From Axinella damicornis (Eukaryota; Porifera; Demospongiae; Axinellida; Axinellidae), in contig OZ007505.1 of the NCBI GenBank assembly GCA_963931865.1, forward strand, positions 2,589,694 to 2,653,693: a stretch of 64,000 nt of DNA. The letters are read 5' to 3'. Of the stretch, positions 23,801 to 34,400 are shown one piece after another. Below the pieces are notes generated by a model. That model was given only the letters and a program-made list of their open reading frames with translations. It was not told where the DNA came from and ran no database searches. Within the stretch, counting starts at the first letter, position 1, and the number at the start of each line of letters is the position of its first letter. Position numbers and translations under genes: made by a program.

Positions 23801-24801
23801 ACTTCAAGTGTAAATGCTGTGGGTCCACTTTCGTGGAAAACACATCATTTCAGGCTCACCTGAAGAGCATCCCAAAGTGTGCAGCAGCAAATCCTCAAGT
23901 GTTCAAGTGTTTCAAATGTCTTCAGCTGTTCAGTGAATTGTACCAACTACAACAACACATACGCAGGCATGAAGAAACACTACAGCACCCACCCAGTGAT
24001 CACACTTTTCAGTCACACATTGTCCAGCATATCTGCAGGCAACAGTTGATTGAAGTCAGTCCAGAAAACCATTCCCAAAATGACTGTTGTGGGACGAGGC
24101 CTTTATTAACAAAACAGTCTCAGCATCAACACATTCGCACTCACACTGGGGACAAGCCATTCAAATGTGAGTACTGTGGGAAGAGCTTCAGTCAGAATAG
24201 CGTCATCCTACAGCGTCACATTCGCACTCACACTGGGGACAAGCCATTCAAATGTGAGTACTGTGGGAAGAGCTTTAGTCTGAACACTAACCTACAGCAA
24301 CACATTCGCACTCACACTGGGGACAAGCCATTCAAATGTGAGTACTGTGGGAAGAGCTTCAGTCAGAATAGCGTCCTACAGCGACACATTCGCACTCACA
24401 CTGGGGACAAGCCATTCAAATGTGAGTACTGTGGGAAGAGCTTCAGTCAGAATAGCGTCCTACAGCGACACATTCGCACTCACACTGGGGACAAGCCATT
24501 CAAATGTGAGTACTGTGGGAAGAGCTTCAGTCAGAATAGCATCCTACAGCTACACATTCGCACTCACACTGGGGACAAGCCATTCAAATGTGAGTACTGT
24601 GGGAAGAGCTTCAGTCACACTGGTGACCTACAGCGACACATTCGCACTCACACTGGGGACAAGCCATTCAAATGTGAGTACTGTGGGAAGAGCTTCAGTG
24701 ATGGTAATGCCCGGAGGCGACACATTCGCACTCACACTGGGGACAAGCCATTCAAATGTGAGTACTGTGGGAAGAGCTTCAGTCAGAATACTAAGTTATG
24801 A
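18313..24801 (+). CDS. PRDM9: PRDM9-type PR/SET histone methyltransferase with zinc-finger array
   Basis: Predicted 750 aa nuclear protein. Exons: 18313-18406, 19223-19384, 19676-19752, 20046-20350, 20880-20962, 21328-21608, 22421-22658, 23789-24801. Residues 59-68 read [10 protein letters not shown], close to the DDTEDSDEEW that follows the KRAB box in vertebrate PRDM9; no KRAB box itself is visible. Residues ~214-241 resemble the SSXRD segment and run into YLYCEDC. Cys242, Cys245, Cys253 and His256 form the PRDM9 zinc knuckle. The PR/SET domain covers ~280-405 with [24 protein letters not shown] and LLVWYGEEY. Two separate zinc motifs follow, then a degenerate finger, seven complete near-identical C2H2 fingers and a truncated last one. 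Vertebrate PRDM9 trimethylates H3K4 and H3K36 at DNA sites chosen by its fingers and so places meiotic crossovers. A similar role here is inference. Intron 7 contains a 708-bp TIR element. Confidence 0.88.
19555..19642. mobile_element. Hairpin MITE remnant
   Basis: TAGCCTAGCTAGTTCCCATGG at the left and CCTGGGAACGAGGCTA at the right are degenerate inverted ends of the common hairpin family. It lies in intron 2 of the PRDM9-like gene. Confidence 0.55.
19803..19844. repeat. (GATA)n microsatellite
   Basis: Ten to eleven AGAT units lie in intron 3 of the PRDM9-like gene. Confidence 0.9.
19925..20044. repeat. (CA)n tract at a 3' splice site
   Basis: CA-rich repeats run directly into the acceptor of exon 4 (exon begins at 20046). 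A second such case, poly-C followed by (CA)n at 20815-20854, lies a short way upstream of the acceptor of exon 5 (20880). Confidence 0.8.
22986..23693. mobile_element. 708-bp TIR element in a PRDM9-like intron, probable TA target
   Basis: The left end TACCGTAGTCTCTCGAAAAT is the reverse complement of the right end ATTTTCGAGAGACTACGGTA. The outermost bases are TA on both sides, which fits a mariner/Tc1-type TA duplication. Several further copies of the motif CGAAAATACGCCCA or CGAAAGTAGGCCCACC stand just inside each end in inverted orientation. There is no transposase frame. It sits between the SET exon and the zinc-finger exon. Confidence 0.75.
24134..24801 (+). repeat. Homogenised 84-bp zinc-finger coding minisatellite
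   Basis: The motif TTCGCACTCACACTGGGGAC starts at 24134, 24221, 24305, 24389, 24473, 24557, 24641 and 24725: one step of 87 bp and then exact 84-bp steps. Outside the codons for the DNA-reading helix the units are nearly identical, silent sites included. Helix residues (-1, 2, 3, 6) of the complete fingers are: an over-long finger reading QNSVILQR; then L,T,N,Q; Q,S,V,R; Q,S,V,R; Q,S,I,L; H,G,D,R; D,N,A,R. The last unit stops inside the helix. Confidence 0.92.
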
Positions 24802-24907
24802 AAAACACATTGATAGGGTGATGATTTCAGCCATAGTAATTTCTATTTATGCAGAGAATTTTGACAGTAGTACACTATTAACATATACAACTATGTATAC
24901 TAATGTA

Positions 24908-24969
24908 TAGCCTTGTTCCCGGGCCTCATGGGAGGTGAGAAATCCCACACTGGCCTGGGAACAAGGCTA
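24908..24969. mobile_element. Hairpin MITE, TAGCCTTG variant
   Basis: TAGCCTTGTTCCCGGGCC pairs with GGCCTGGGAACAAGGCTA. It lies about 100 bp after the PRDM9-like stop codon, probably in its 3' UTR. Confidence 0.65.
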
Positions 24970-25381
24970 TAGGTAATGTAGTACTTGTGTTGCTATATTG
25001 TTCAAGGTGCATTTTTCTGGGTCTCAGTTGCTCACCTTCAATCACATGAAGCCTCTTACACAAAGCCTCTTACCTAATATCGATATGCATAGACCCCCCA
25101 CACTTCACTGCATGGACTCCCATGGGTGTCTGCTTGCCCTTGGCGTTGTGGTCAATCATTCATTAACATTCCAAAGAACTTGTTCCTATGACAATGATGC
25201 CTCTTGTACATACATGTATATCCATGAATATCATGCAGAGTGGCTACACCTGCACTTCAAACTCAAATATTAAGTGCATGAATTACAGCTAGTATTATTG
25301 AGCTATGATACAAATTTATAGTTTCAAATTCAATTTGCTTAATTCTCTCTGGTTTCTACTTCGTCCATGTTGATGCTACAG

Positions 25382-25656
25382 AGAAATGGATCCTGTGCAG
25401 ATCGTTAAAGCCCCTCTCTCCATTAACTACACCATGGCCAGCTTCAATTATGCAATCATTTCAAGACTACAAGACTATGACACAACTCAACTGCACATTC
25501 AACACCACCAGCCTGAGGTGATGTAGCTGTTGTTTATGGTATACAAGTGTTGCTGCTATATCATTAGAAACGACAAGTATACATTATTTTTTGCAGGAAG
25601 GACGTTTCTATCTTCAGGGTACAAGTGATAATACTCCGATTCACTCTGTAGTGTGA
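25382..25656 (+). other. Possible orphan terminal exons
   Basis: A segment at 25382-25517 is open in a frame that includes ATG 25386 (46 aa if unspliced) and ends at a GTGATG donor-like site. A following segment, 25597-25656, is preceded by a T-rich TTTTTTGCAG acceptor and continues in phase to a TGA. Together they would give about 65 aa with no family I recognise. They could be the 3' end of an alternative PRDM9-like transcript, a small gene, or chance. A minus-strand frame of 84 aa overlaps (25556-25810) and is equally unsupported. Confidence 0.25.
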
Positions 25657-26085
25657 GATAAAAATCCATCCTTTGTCTCTTAAGCTGCTTATAATACTGA
25701 TCCAGATTCCCACTATCAGTCAGATGGCAAATAAGACCCTTCACCTGACTTGTTTTATACATTACAATGAACCACACCTCACAAAACCCAACTAAGAGGA
25801 ATTGTTTCATCGTAACAGCTTACGAACAATGAAAGATAATAATTCTCCATAGGATTGACATCCTATGGTAATGAGAAGCTATATGATGTGAGCGGTGTGT
25901 GGGAAGGATGAGGAATTGGGTGCATTCTTGTTCATGTCACTGTACACGTCACTTGCATGCATGCATATGTGACAATTAATAGCATGCAGTCTCAAAGGTA
26001 GCCTCATCCTGTATAGGCCTCCACTTGTACTAGCTTGCAAGTCTTAGGTGGGTACATGTATATAGCTGTATGTACTGCATACAAC

Positions 26086-26187
26086 TAGCCTCGTTCCCAG
26101 TCCCACGCCCAGCTTTTCGTCGCTTGCAGTACGGTAAAGCGTACTGCAAGCGATGAAAAGCTGGGCGTGGGACTGGGTACAAGGCTA
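26086..26187. mobile_element. 102-bp hairpin MITE with exact 9-bp target duplication
   Basis: A long, almost perfect inverted repeat with the ends TAGCCTCGTTCCCAG and CTGGGTACAAGGCTA. It is flanked by GCATACAAC at 26077-26085 and GCATACAAC at 26188-26196. It lies between the convergent PRDM9-like and STK11IP genes. Confidence 0.85.
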
Positions 26188-26402
26188 GCATACAACTGTT
26201 TTGGCCCTGAAGAATAATCCCTGTTGCTCTCAATTACATGTATGTACAGCCCTATTAATAGTTTGTACATGTAGTGAGAAACGATTATAGGCACACACAT
26301 TGCTGCATGTGATTAATACTTGAGGTGAGTGATTCCAAGTAGTGACACCGCATTTGCAAAAATAATTATTATCATACAATAATGAATGATTTCATAAAGC
26401 TG

Positions 26403-27833
26403 TCAGTCATAACAAATAGGAAGGGTTGTTTCAAAAAGAGCTTCCCACGGTTTCTGGATGCAAGACACAAGTTTCCTCACACAGGCTGCATTCTGTAGAA
26501 TCAGAATCCAGTGGCGAAATTCACCTTCTGACACATTCTGTGTGTGTGTGCATATGTGTGTGTGTGTGTGTGTGTGCGTATGTGTGTGTGTGTGTGTGTG
26601 TGTGGGTGTGGGGGGTAGGTTGTACGTGTGTGTGCACGGAGTGTTAAACACCATGCCCATGACTTCCGTGAGTCCTAACCAACGCAGTATAATGTACTGT
26701 CATGTACTTTTCATAGACCTGAGAGTGAGAAGGATTGAACAAGCACATTCTGAGGCATTTTCCCCTCCTGTTTTTGAATCTTGGTAACCCCCAATTGGAG
26801 GGGAGGTCTATCCTCCACATCATGTGTGACAAATGTACCAGGGGTTTCCCCTTCCCTTCTGAATGCTGGAGGTGGGAACGAGGCCAGGGTCCGGAATTAA
26901 CCTAAAAATTGTCTGTAGTGTACATACAAGCAATTATACTACAGTTAGTCACAACATAATATTATAATATGCTAGCTGTTATATTTCTGCGAGCAGGGAT
27001 ATTCTATCCTCACCTCTTTAAAGAACCTGAGCACTATGTGTGAGCTTTGGTCTCTATCCAATTTCTATGGAAGGACAAATAATACCTTGTGAGGTGGAGA
27101 ATGGGTGAGTGGATGAGTGGGCAAGAGGGAGGGAGAGGGAGGGAGGAGGGAGGGGAGGGAAGGAGGGAGGGGTGAGCAGGAGGATAAGTGAGTGAGGGGA
27201 GAGAGTGGGTGAGCAGGAGGGAGGGAGGGTGGGTGGGTGGATGAGCAGGAGGGTGGGAGGGAGGGGGGAAGGAGGGAGGGGGAGCAGGAGGGAGGGAGAG
27301 TGAGTGGGTGAGGGGAGAGTGGGTGAACAGGAGGGAGGGGGAGGGAGAGCTAGTGAGGGGAGAGAGAGAGTGGGTGAGGAGATAGAGAGTGAGTGAATGG
27401 ATGAGCAGGAGGGAGGGTGGCTGAGTGGATGGGCAGGAGGGTGGGAGGGAGGGAGAAAGAGAAAGAGTGGGTAAGCAGGAGGGAGGGAGGGAGATAGAGG
27501 GTAGCACCTAATATCAAGCTTGGAGGAATTAAGGAAGGACTGGAAGTGCATAACATCTTACGATCTGTTCAATGTCTATGATGTCCTTGCAGTGGACGTC
27601 AGAGAAAGGAGGTCTGAGGACTTCGCGAGGTGGCAGCTCCTGTAACCGTGGCAATGGCCACTGCTGGAAGTTCTCACTAGCTAGGAAGACATTGGACTCT
27701 GTGAGCACCACCGTGATGGGGATCTGACCTGCAGATGTAAGAAGCACATACAATGCAGTGAATTTGTTTATACCTTTCTAGTCTGCCCCTCGTCATATCA
27801 TACTCCTCCACCTCCACACATACACCCCTCACA

Positions 27834-27867
<34 letters not shown>

Positions 27868-30800
27868 TTCTCGCCCTCCCTCCAATCCACCCATCCCTAC
27901 CTTGTCCATTCCTGGACAGAAACCTATGTGCCAGAAGGTAGAGGGTCACCTTCTCTCCCTCCACCTCGTCCTCCTCAACCACCTCACCCCACTGTTGCTG
28001 GGCGCGTGTGGGTGTCCGGCGTCCACTGATCTTTTCATAGCGAGTCTGCACCGGATGTAAAAAATTAATCCAGGAAAATAGACACCTGACAAGGCTGAAG
28101 ATAGTGCAGTGATATTGCTCCTGGAAATCAACACTGATTATTGGGGGTCGAATAATTGGCAATTATCCTGGGTTGAATATTGGGTGGAGAAATATGTTGT
28201 ATGTACTGTTACTTGTTATAACATATGGTTTGCTATAAACTGTTGCATATGACCATTTTATGTTCGCTTTATTGTGCTCACTAACATACCAATAAACAGA
28301 TTTCAATAATTGATATCTCAATTTTACCTCCGATGATTGGTTATGATCTCTACATCTCACGTACCAGAATCATCTCCCTGAGACGTCTGTCTGGATGCCG
28401 AAGGGTGCGCACAGAAAATGGACACACACCCACAGTGCGGAAACTGGAACCAGGGGTGTCCGATACAACAACTGCATGTGGAGGTGGGGGTGGTGAGGGG
28501 AGGCGGGGTTGAGAGGGGAGGAGGGGGTGAGGGGAGGTGGGGGTGGTGAGGGGAGGAGGGGGTGAGGGGAGGTGGGAGTGGTGAGGGGAGGAGGGGGTGA
28601 GGAGAGGTGGGGGTGGTGAGGGGAGGAGGGGGTGAGGGGAGGTAGGGGTGAGGAAAGATGGGGTGGTGAGGGGGAGAAGGTGTATATACACACAGAGTTA
28701 CCATGACTGTGTATATCTTCTTCATCCCCACAATGAAGAAACTTTCCCCAGCATGGGGACGTGAGGAGTAGTTTCATTCCAAAGTATTTGCTGAAGAGAG
28801 TCAGCATGCCCGGAGTGTTTACCACACAGGTCATGTGACTATCTGCACAGGTCATGTGACCATCTGCTATACTTGCTATACATGTCATGACTGTCTGTGC
28901 ACACTCCTCCAATGCCAACTCACTTGCTAGTTTGGTGGCGTAAATTGTACACTTCTCCTCGTCCCTCGTGAGGAAGGTGTAGCAGGCTCCTGGCAGGTTG
29001 AACTCGACCCTGAGGTACTGGTAGCCGACTCCGATGTCAATGTACACGAGCTTCTCGAGAGGGTGTGTCGCCATCAGCTGTAGCCACTTGCTGGGGTGGT
29101 GGCTGTGAGGATGGAGGTTGATGGAGTGAGGGTGATGGGGTGAATAGTGACAGGAGGAGTAGTGATGCAGTGGTAATGCACTATTAATAGGAATGACGGA
29201 GTGAGGGTTATAGGTGGACAGATTTACACAGCAGTGGTCTCTGATAAGAAATACAATACCTCTTCTCATTTCCTTGCTTCCTTCCCTCACCCCATCACCG
29301 TGTCATCCCTTCCTCCCCTAGCTCTGTATCACCCTCACACACTTTACCCTTGCCCCATCACCACCTCATCCTCATCCCTTTGTTCCACTCCCACACAATT
29401 CACCCTTGCTCCATCACCATGAGGATGAAAGGAAGATGAGAGGGTGAGAGTGATGGAGGGTGTGTGTGTGACTGACGAGTTGTGGGAGTGATGGGATGAG
29501 GAGGAAATGGTGAAGGAGAGGGAGATATGAACAATGAACGTTCCACCACATATCACGCTGGTAGTCTCACCTCTCTGGGGCAGTGATGTGGTAGACGTAA
29601 GCACATAGGTTGGAGATGACCACCAGTGACGATACTTCCTTAGAGTTGCCGTACTGTACGACAGGTGACTGTGCAGGTGTGCAGATGTGTGCAGTGTGCA
29701 GGTGTGCAGATATGGACAGTGTGCAGGTGTGCAGATATGGGCAGTGTGCAGGTGTGCAGATGTGTGCAGTGTGCAGGTGTGCAGTGTGCAGGTGTGCAGA
29801 TATGGGCAGTGTGCAGGTGTGCAGATATGGGCAGTGTGCAGATGTGTGCAGTGTGCAGGTGTGCAGATATGGGCAGTGTGCAGGTGTGCACGTGCGTGCA
29901 ATGTGCAGGTGTGCAGATGTGTGTAATGTGTACATGTGTGGGATTGCAAAGGTATAGAGAGGTAGTAGATCTGAGACGTGCGGATACATGCAGGTGTGTA
30001 TATAGGAGTGTACGTTCTACAAGCTGGAGTCTGTGCATAGTTGTGAATTACACAGAGCAAGTATTCTTACCTTGAATATCATTTTGAAGTGCTCCCCCGC
30101 ATCAGTATTGAACACTTCCATGTCCAGGTGAAGGTTGAAGCTGTTGTGGACATAGCTGGGATCCTCATCCCGAAAGAGGATAGAGGTAGAGTGCAACTTT
30201 CTCCCGAGTGACCCGGAGGAACTCTTGAAGCTGGGAGACCGCTTTACAGCTTCTGATTTTCCTTTCTCACTCCCAGAGCTGGGCTTTCTCCTCCCTCCAT
30301 TCCAACTGCCAGAACTCCCACGTCTCTCACTACCTGAGCTGGTCTTTCGATTGCTCGCCAGAGTTGGTGTCTTTTCACCTGAACTGTACCCCCTGGTTCC
30401 TCCTGAGCGTCCCTCTCTTTCCCCTGAACTGTAACCCTTCGTTACTTTCTCACTCGAGCTATACCCTCCCCTTGAGCGCTTATCTCTTTCACCTGAACTG
30501 TACCCCTTTGTTAGCTTTTCACTGGAGCTGTACGTTTTCCTGGAGAGCTTCTCTCGTTCTCCTGAGCTGCAACCTTTTGACAGTTTCTCATTTGAATTGT
30601 TCCACCCCCTCGGATGTTTCTCTCTTTCCCCTGAACTGTAACCCTTTGTTATCTTCTCACTTGAGCTGTGAGGATTTCGATTCTTCCCTTGTTTCTCACC
30701 AGAGCTGTAGCCTCGCCCTGTGTCTATCCTGCTGGTGGGCGGAGATCCATTGCTGTCCAGGGAACAAGCAGAACTCTTCAAAGAGCTGGCCTTTGACGCT

Positions 30801-31425
30801 GCATTGGATCCTCTCTGAGATCTCTCATCTGATGAACGCTTTTTTGAAGCTGGATGCGACGGAGGTTTGCTCGCAAGTTTGGGATCTGAATGGTCAGTAA
30901 TGATTCTTCTTGTCTTTCCAGGATGGTAGTCCATGCTCCTTGATCGATTGTGGCCCAAGTACTCTGGCATTTCGGTCAATGTCTGCCTGTTGGAAACTCT
31001 CCCCTTTTTACTTTCCTTCTCCTCTCTCTCCCTGGCATGTCTCATGTAGGATCCAACTTCTGTCCGGGAGGGCACACTGGTTGAGACGGTTACCTCAGGT
31101 ATCTGCAGACACAAATCGTCAAAGTCATTTGGAGCAGCATCTATCTCCCTTGATGGCTTCCGGTCACTGCCACCAGGTGGAAAATCCTCTGTGGAACAGA
31201 GAGAAGGACAGTAGAAAGCTTTCTATTCTCTCCCTCAGTGAAGAGGAGCCTGTGCACAAGACTAAGCCACTCCCAACCTCATGTCAGAAAGCTAGCAGGT
31301 AGAGTACAATCACAATTCTACAAATCCAACCACATCAATACTCCATCCCCCACCACTCTCCCCTTCATTACTCCCCCCCCCCCCCCCCCCCCCCCCCCCT
31401 CCCGCCTCCTCTCACAGTTCACACA

Positions 31426-31460
<35 letters not shown>

Positions 31461-34400
31461 TATACATACCCTCTGCCCACCACATCTCTTCTCCTTCCCC
31501 TCTCCTCCCTTCATCCCCCTCAACCTCCATTGACAGATCTGGTTCGAAATCGAATGGGTTTGTTGAACGACTCTCATCAAAGGGATTGGGCTCGTTCCAC
31601 CCCTCCTCCCACCTCTCATCGCACCCATCCTTCACCTTCTCACTCGCACTGTGATGATCTTGCTGCTCATCAACGGACTCCAGCTGAGATGTCACAGTAC
31701 CATACCGCTTGTGCCTCTCCGTGTCTCGCTCCTCCGAGTCCATTCTTGAGGCTGGGGTCACGTCACCCTGCTCTTCAATGACCTGTTCCCCAAACTCTCT
31801 TCTCTGCTGCTTTGTTGGCATTGCAGCTGCACCATATCTCTCCTCCGGCACTTGAAAACTGTACTCACCCACTTGACCTTCAGGAATACTTCTTTCATTC
31901 TGATTAAAGATTTTCACACTTTGGTATTCATGGTCAAATGGGTTAAGCGATTTTGATTTCCTTTGCAGATTCCACGGTTTCATCTGATCTTCCGCAGTAG
32001 AAGAATGACGACGGTTCTCACCAACCTTTGCTGGAGATTTGGTCATCGCCCTCACAGTTCCAAGCGTGCTGGTGGTGGAGGTACTTGGTTCGCTGCTTGT
32101 AAGTCTTAATTTAGCGTTGGTCTGACTAGCATTGCCTGCTTCCTTCTCCGCCAACGGACTTGTTCTTGAACCCTCCAAATCCACTGAGTCGAAGGGATAC
32201 TGTAACAAAATGTCTTCTGGACTCCTACGTTGCTGGCTGCTACCCGGCCGCTGAGGGCTGCTATAACCCCTGGGAGATGAAGACATGTTCGGTGAACCAG
32301 GACCCTCTCTATCATCTCGATCATCAGTGGGACTACCAAAGTGTCCTGTCGACACATCGTGCTGCATGCCGGTGCTCTGCTCCCCAGAATGCAACTCAGT
32401 ACAGTACGGAATCCCACTATCCAGCGACCCCTTGTTAGCACTGGAGTGTGAGCTGCCTGTACTGTACACTGTAGAAGATGGAATACGTGCAGGGCTGCTG
32501 GATATCACTGTGCGAGGACTCAGGCTCAAGTTAGCCCCGCCAACAGAGAACCCTGACCTCACATTTCCCTTTGATGTTACAACAGCGGCCATGGGCTCAG
32601 TGGAGGTAGTTGTTTTCGGGGAGTGGGAACTAACTAAGCTACTCTTGAAGGATTTCGTGGTGGAATATTGCAGGAGTTGGCTCTTGCAATAGGGGCACAT
32701 CAGTTTCGAGAGTGAGCGTCTCCGGCTGGAGAAAGATGTCGCGAGGGGCTGTGGCTCATCTGAAGGTTGATCAATGGCTTGTGTGGTGTCAAACACCTGC
32801 TGGCATTTCAAGCACTGTGGGGTGGGGAGGGTGAGGAATGTGCAAATGGAATTACAACTTTGAGGTAAAAGGTCAAACGAAAAGACGACTGTCACAGTGT
32901 TGCTTTCAACAGGAGTCTCACCTCCACTCTGCTTCCTACCAGCAGCGTAGCCTGGTTGGTCTCCACGATGGGCATCAGCAGCTCGAGCAGCATCTGATGG
33001 TCACCCTCCTCCATCAGGACATACTCCCTTTTTCGTCGGTCACGTCGCTCGTGACTGAACTGCAGGACAAGCACTTCTGACCTGTAGGACAAGAAGACAG
33101 AGAAGTTGACAACAAGTCATTGCATGCACAATATATAACTACCCTACATTACATCATAGAGACCATAATTCACTACCAGTATTGCACAATTACAATTTTG
33201 ACCCTCCAGTTAATCTAACTTACAGGCACGGAATGAGTGAGTTCAAACCATGGCGCACCCCCAGTGACCAATAAATGGAAGCTAATTACATCTGCATCTG
33301 GTCAGTTTTAATACAGCAAGTTTTGTGTTCGCCGCCAGGAAAGACGCAAGCGCTGGATTTAGTTCTTGTGGATGTTATTTCATAGCTTAGCCACTGCCTG
33401 CTACTCTGCTATGGCCACTTGAGGGAAGCATTGTTCATCTGGCATTACGTAACTGTAACAGCTAATACTTTTCAGCAAAGATAGATAGCGTAGTTACGTA
33501 GATACATGATTGTAGTAGATAGATAGATAGATAGATAATTTTCACAGGAATGTTCCCATCACTCAGCCAAACTGGCTGAGTCCTGCACACAATTACTACC
33601 CAGCAGGCCAAACACCCTCCCCACCAGCAGCCGCCAGGACAAGCGCAACAATGAAACATACTATCCATTTCCTCCATTTCCCTGAATGCACTCACTGGTT
33701 GTTCTACCCAGCAGGGTAAATTACCCTCCCCACCAGCAGCCGCCAGGACAAGCACAGCAATTGAAACATGTCTACTCCCTGAATACACTCACTGGTTGTT
33801 CTGCTCTCCTCCATGTCCCTTCCATTGGCGGTGGTCAATAGAGGCCGTCTGCAAGCAGTGCAAGGCTAACCGATCCAGGGTCTGCGGGGGGGGGGGGGTT
33901 CCAGGGTCAAAGATGTGGGTTATGAACACGAGTGTCAGGACAGACTAAGATATGTGAGTGACTTGCAGCCAAGTGGTTAACAATGTTTGATTGTGGACCA
34001 AACGAAAGTCCCAGGTTCGAATCCCACCTGTTGATTCACAGGCAAGTGCTTCATTTCCCCTCCCCCTGGTCATCTCATATCATGGTATTTAGAACTACCC
34101 ACTTAACCCATCTCTCTCATCTGATCTCATTTTTGTGAACACATGAACAGTCAAAGATTTACAAAACATCAAAACAATACTTCAGTTTCATTGGTCAGAC
34201 TACTCCTAGTTGTCCCGCCAACAATGAGCACCCTATCACCCGGCAGCACCGCTAGCAGACATCCGTACCGAGCAGTTTGCATACGTCCAATGATGTGCCA
34301 GGAATTGGAGGCTGCATCAAACTCATGAACTGCACTCAGCGGAGTTCTGTCCGAATTCCTCCCCCCAACAGCCACTAGACGATTGCCAACTGCCACACAG

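Noticed and set aside
24338..24910. A 190-aa second frame across the zinc-finger array
   Set aside because: It is the +1 shadow of the repeated finger code. The finger frame has intact C2H2 spacing and joins the upstream exon in phase.
29344..30060. Frames of 115-238 aa rich in His/Cys/Thr or Val/Gln/Cys
   Set aside because: They are translations of the 25-bp minisatellite on either strand. Only 29571-29668 is kept as an exon.
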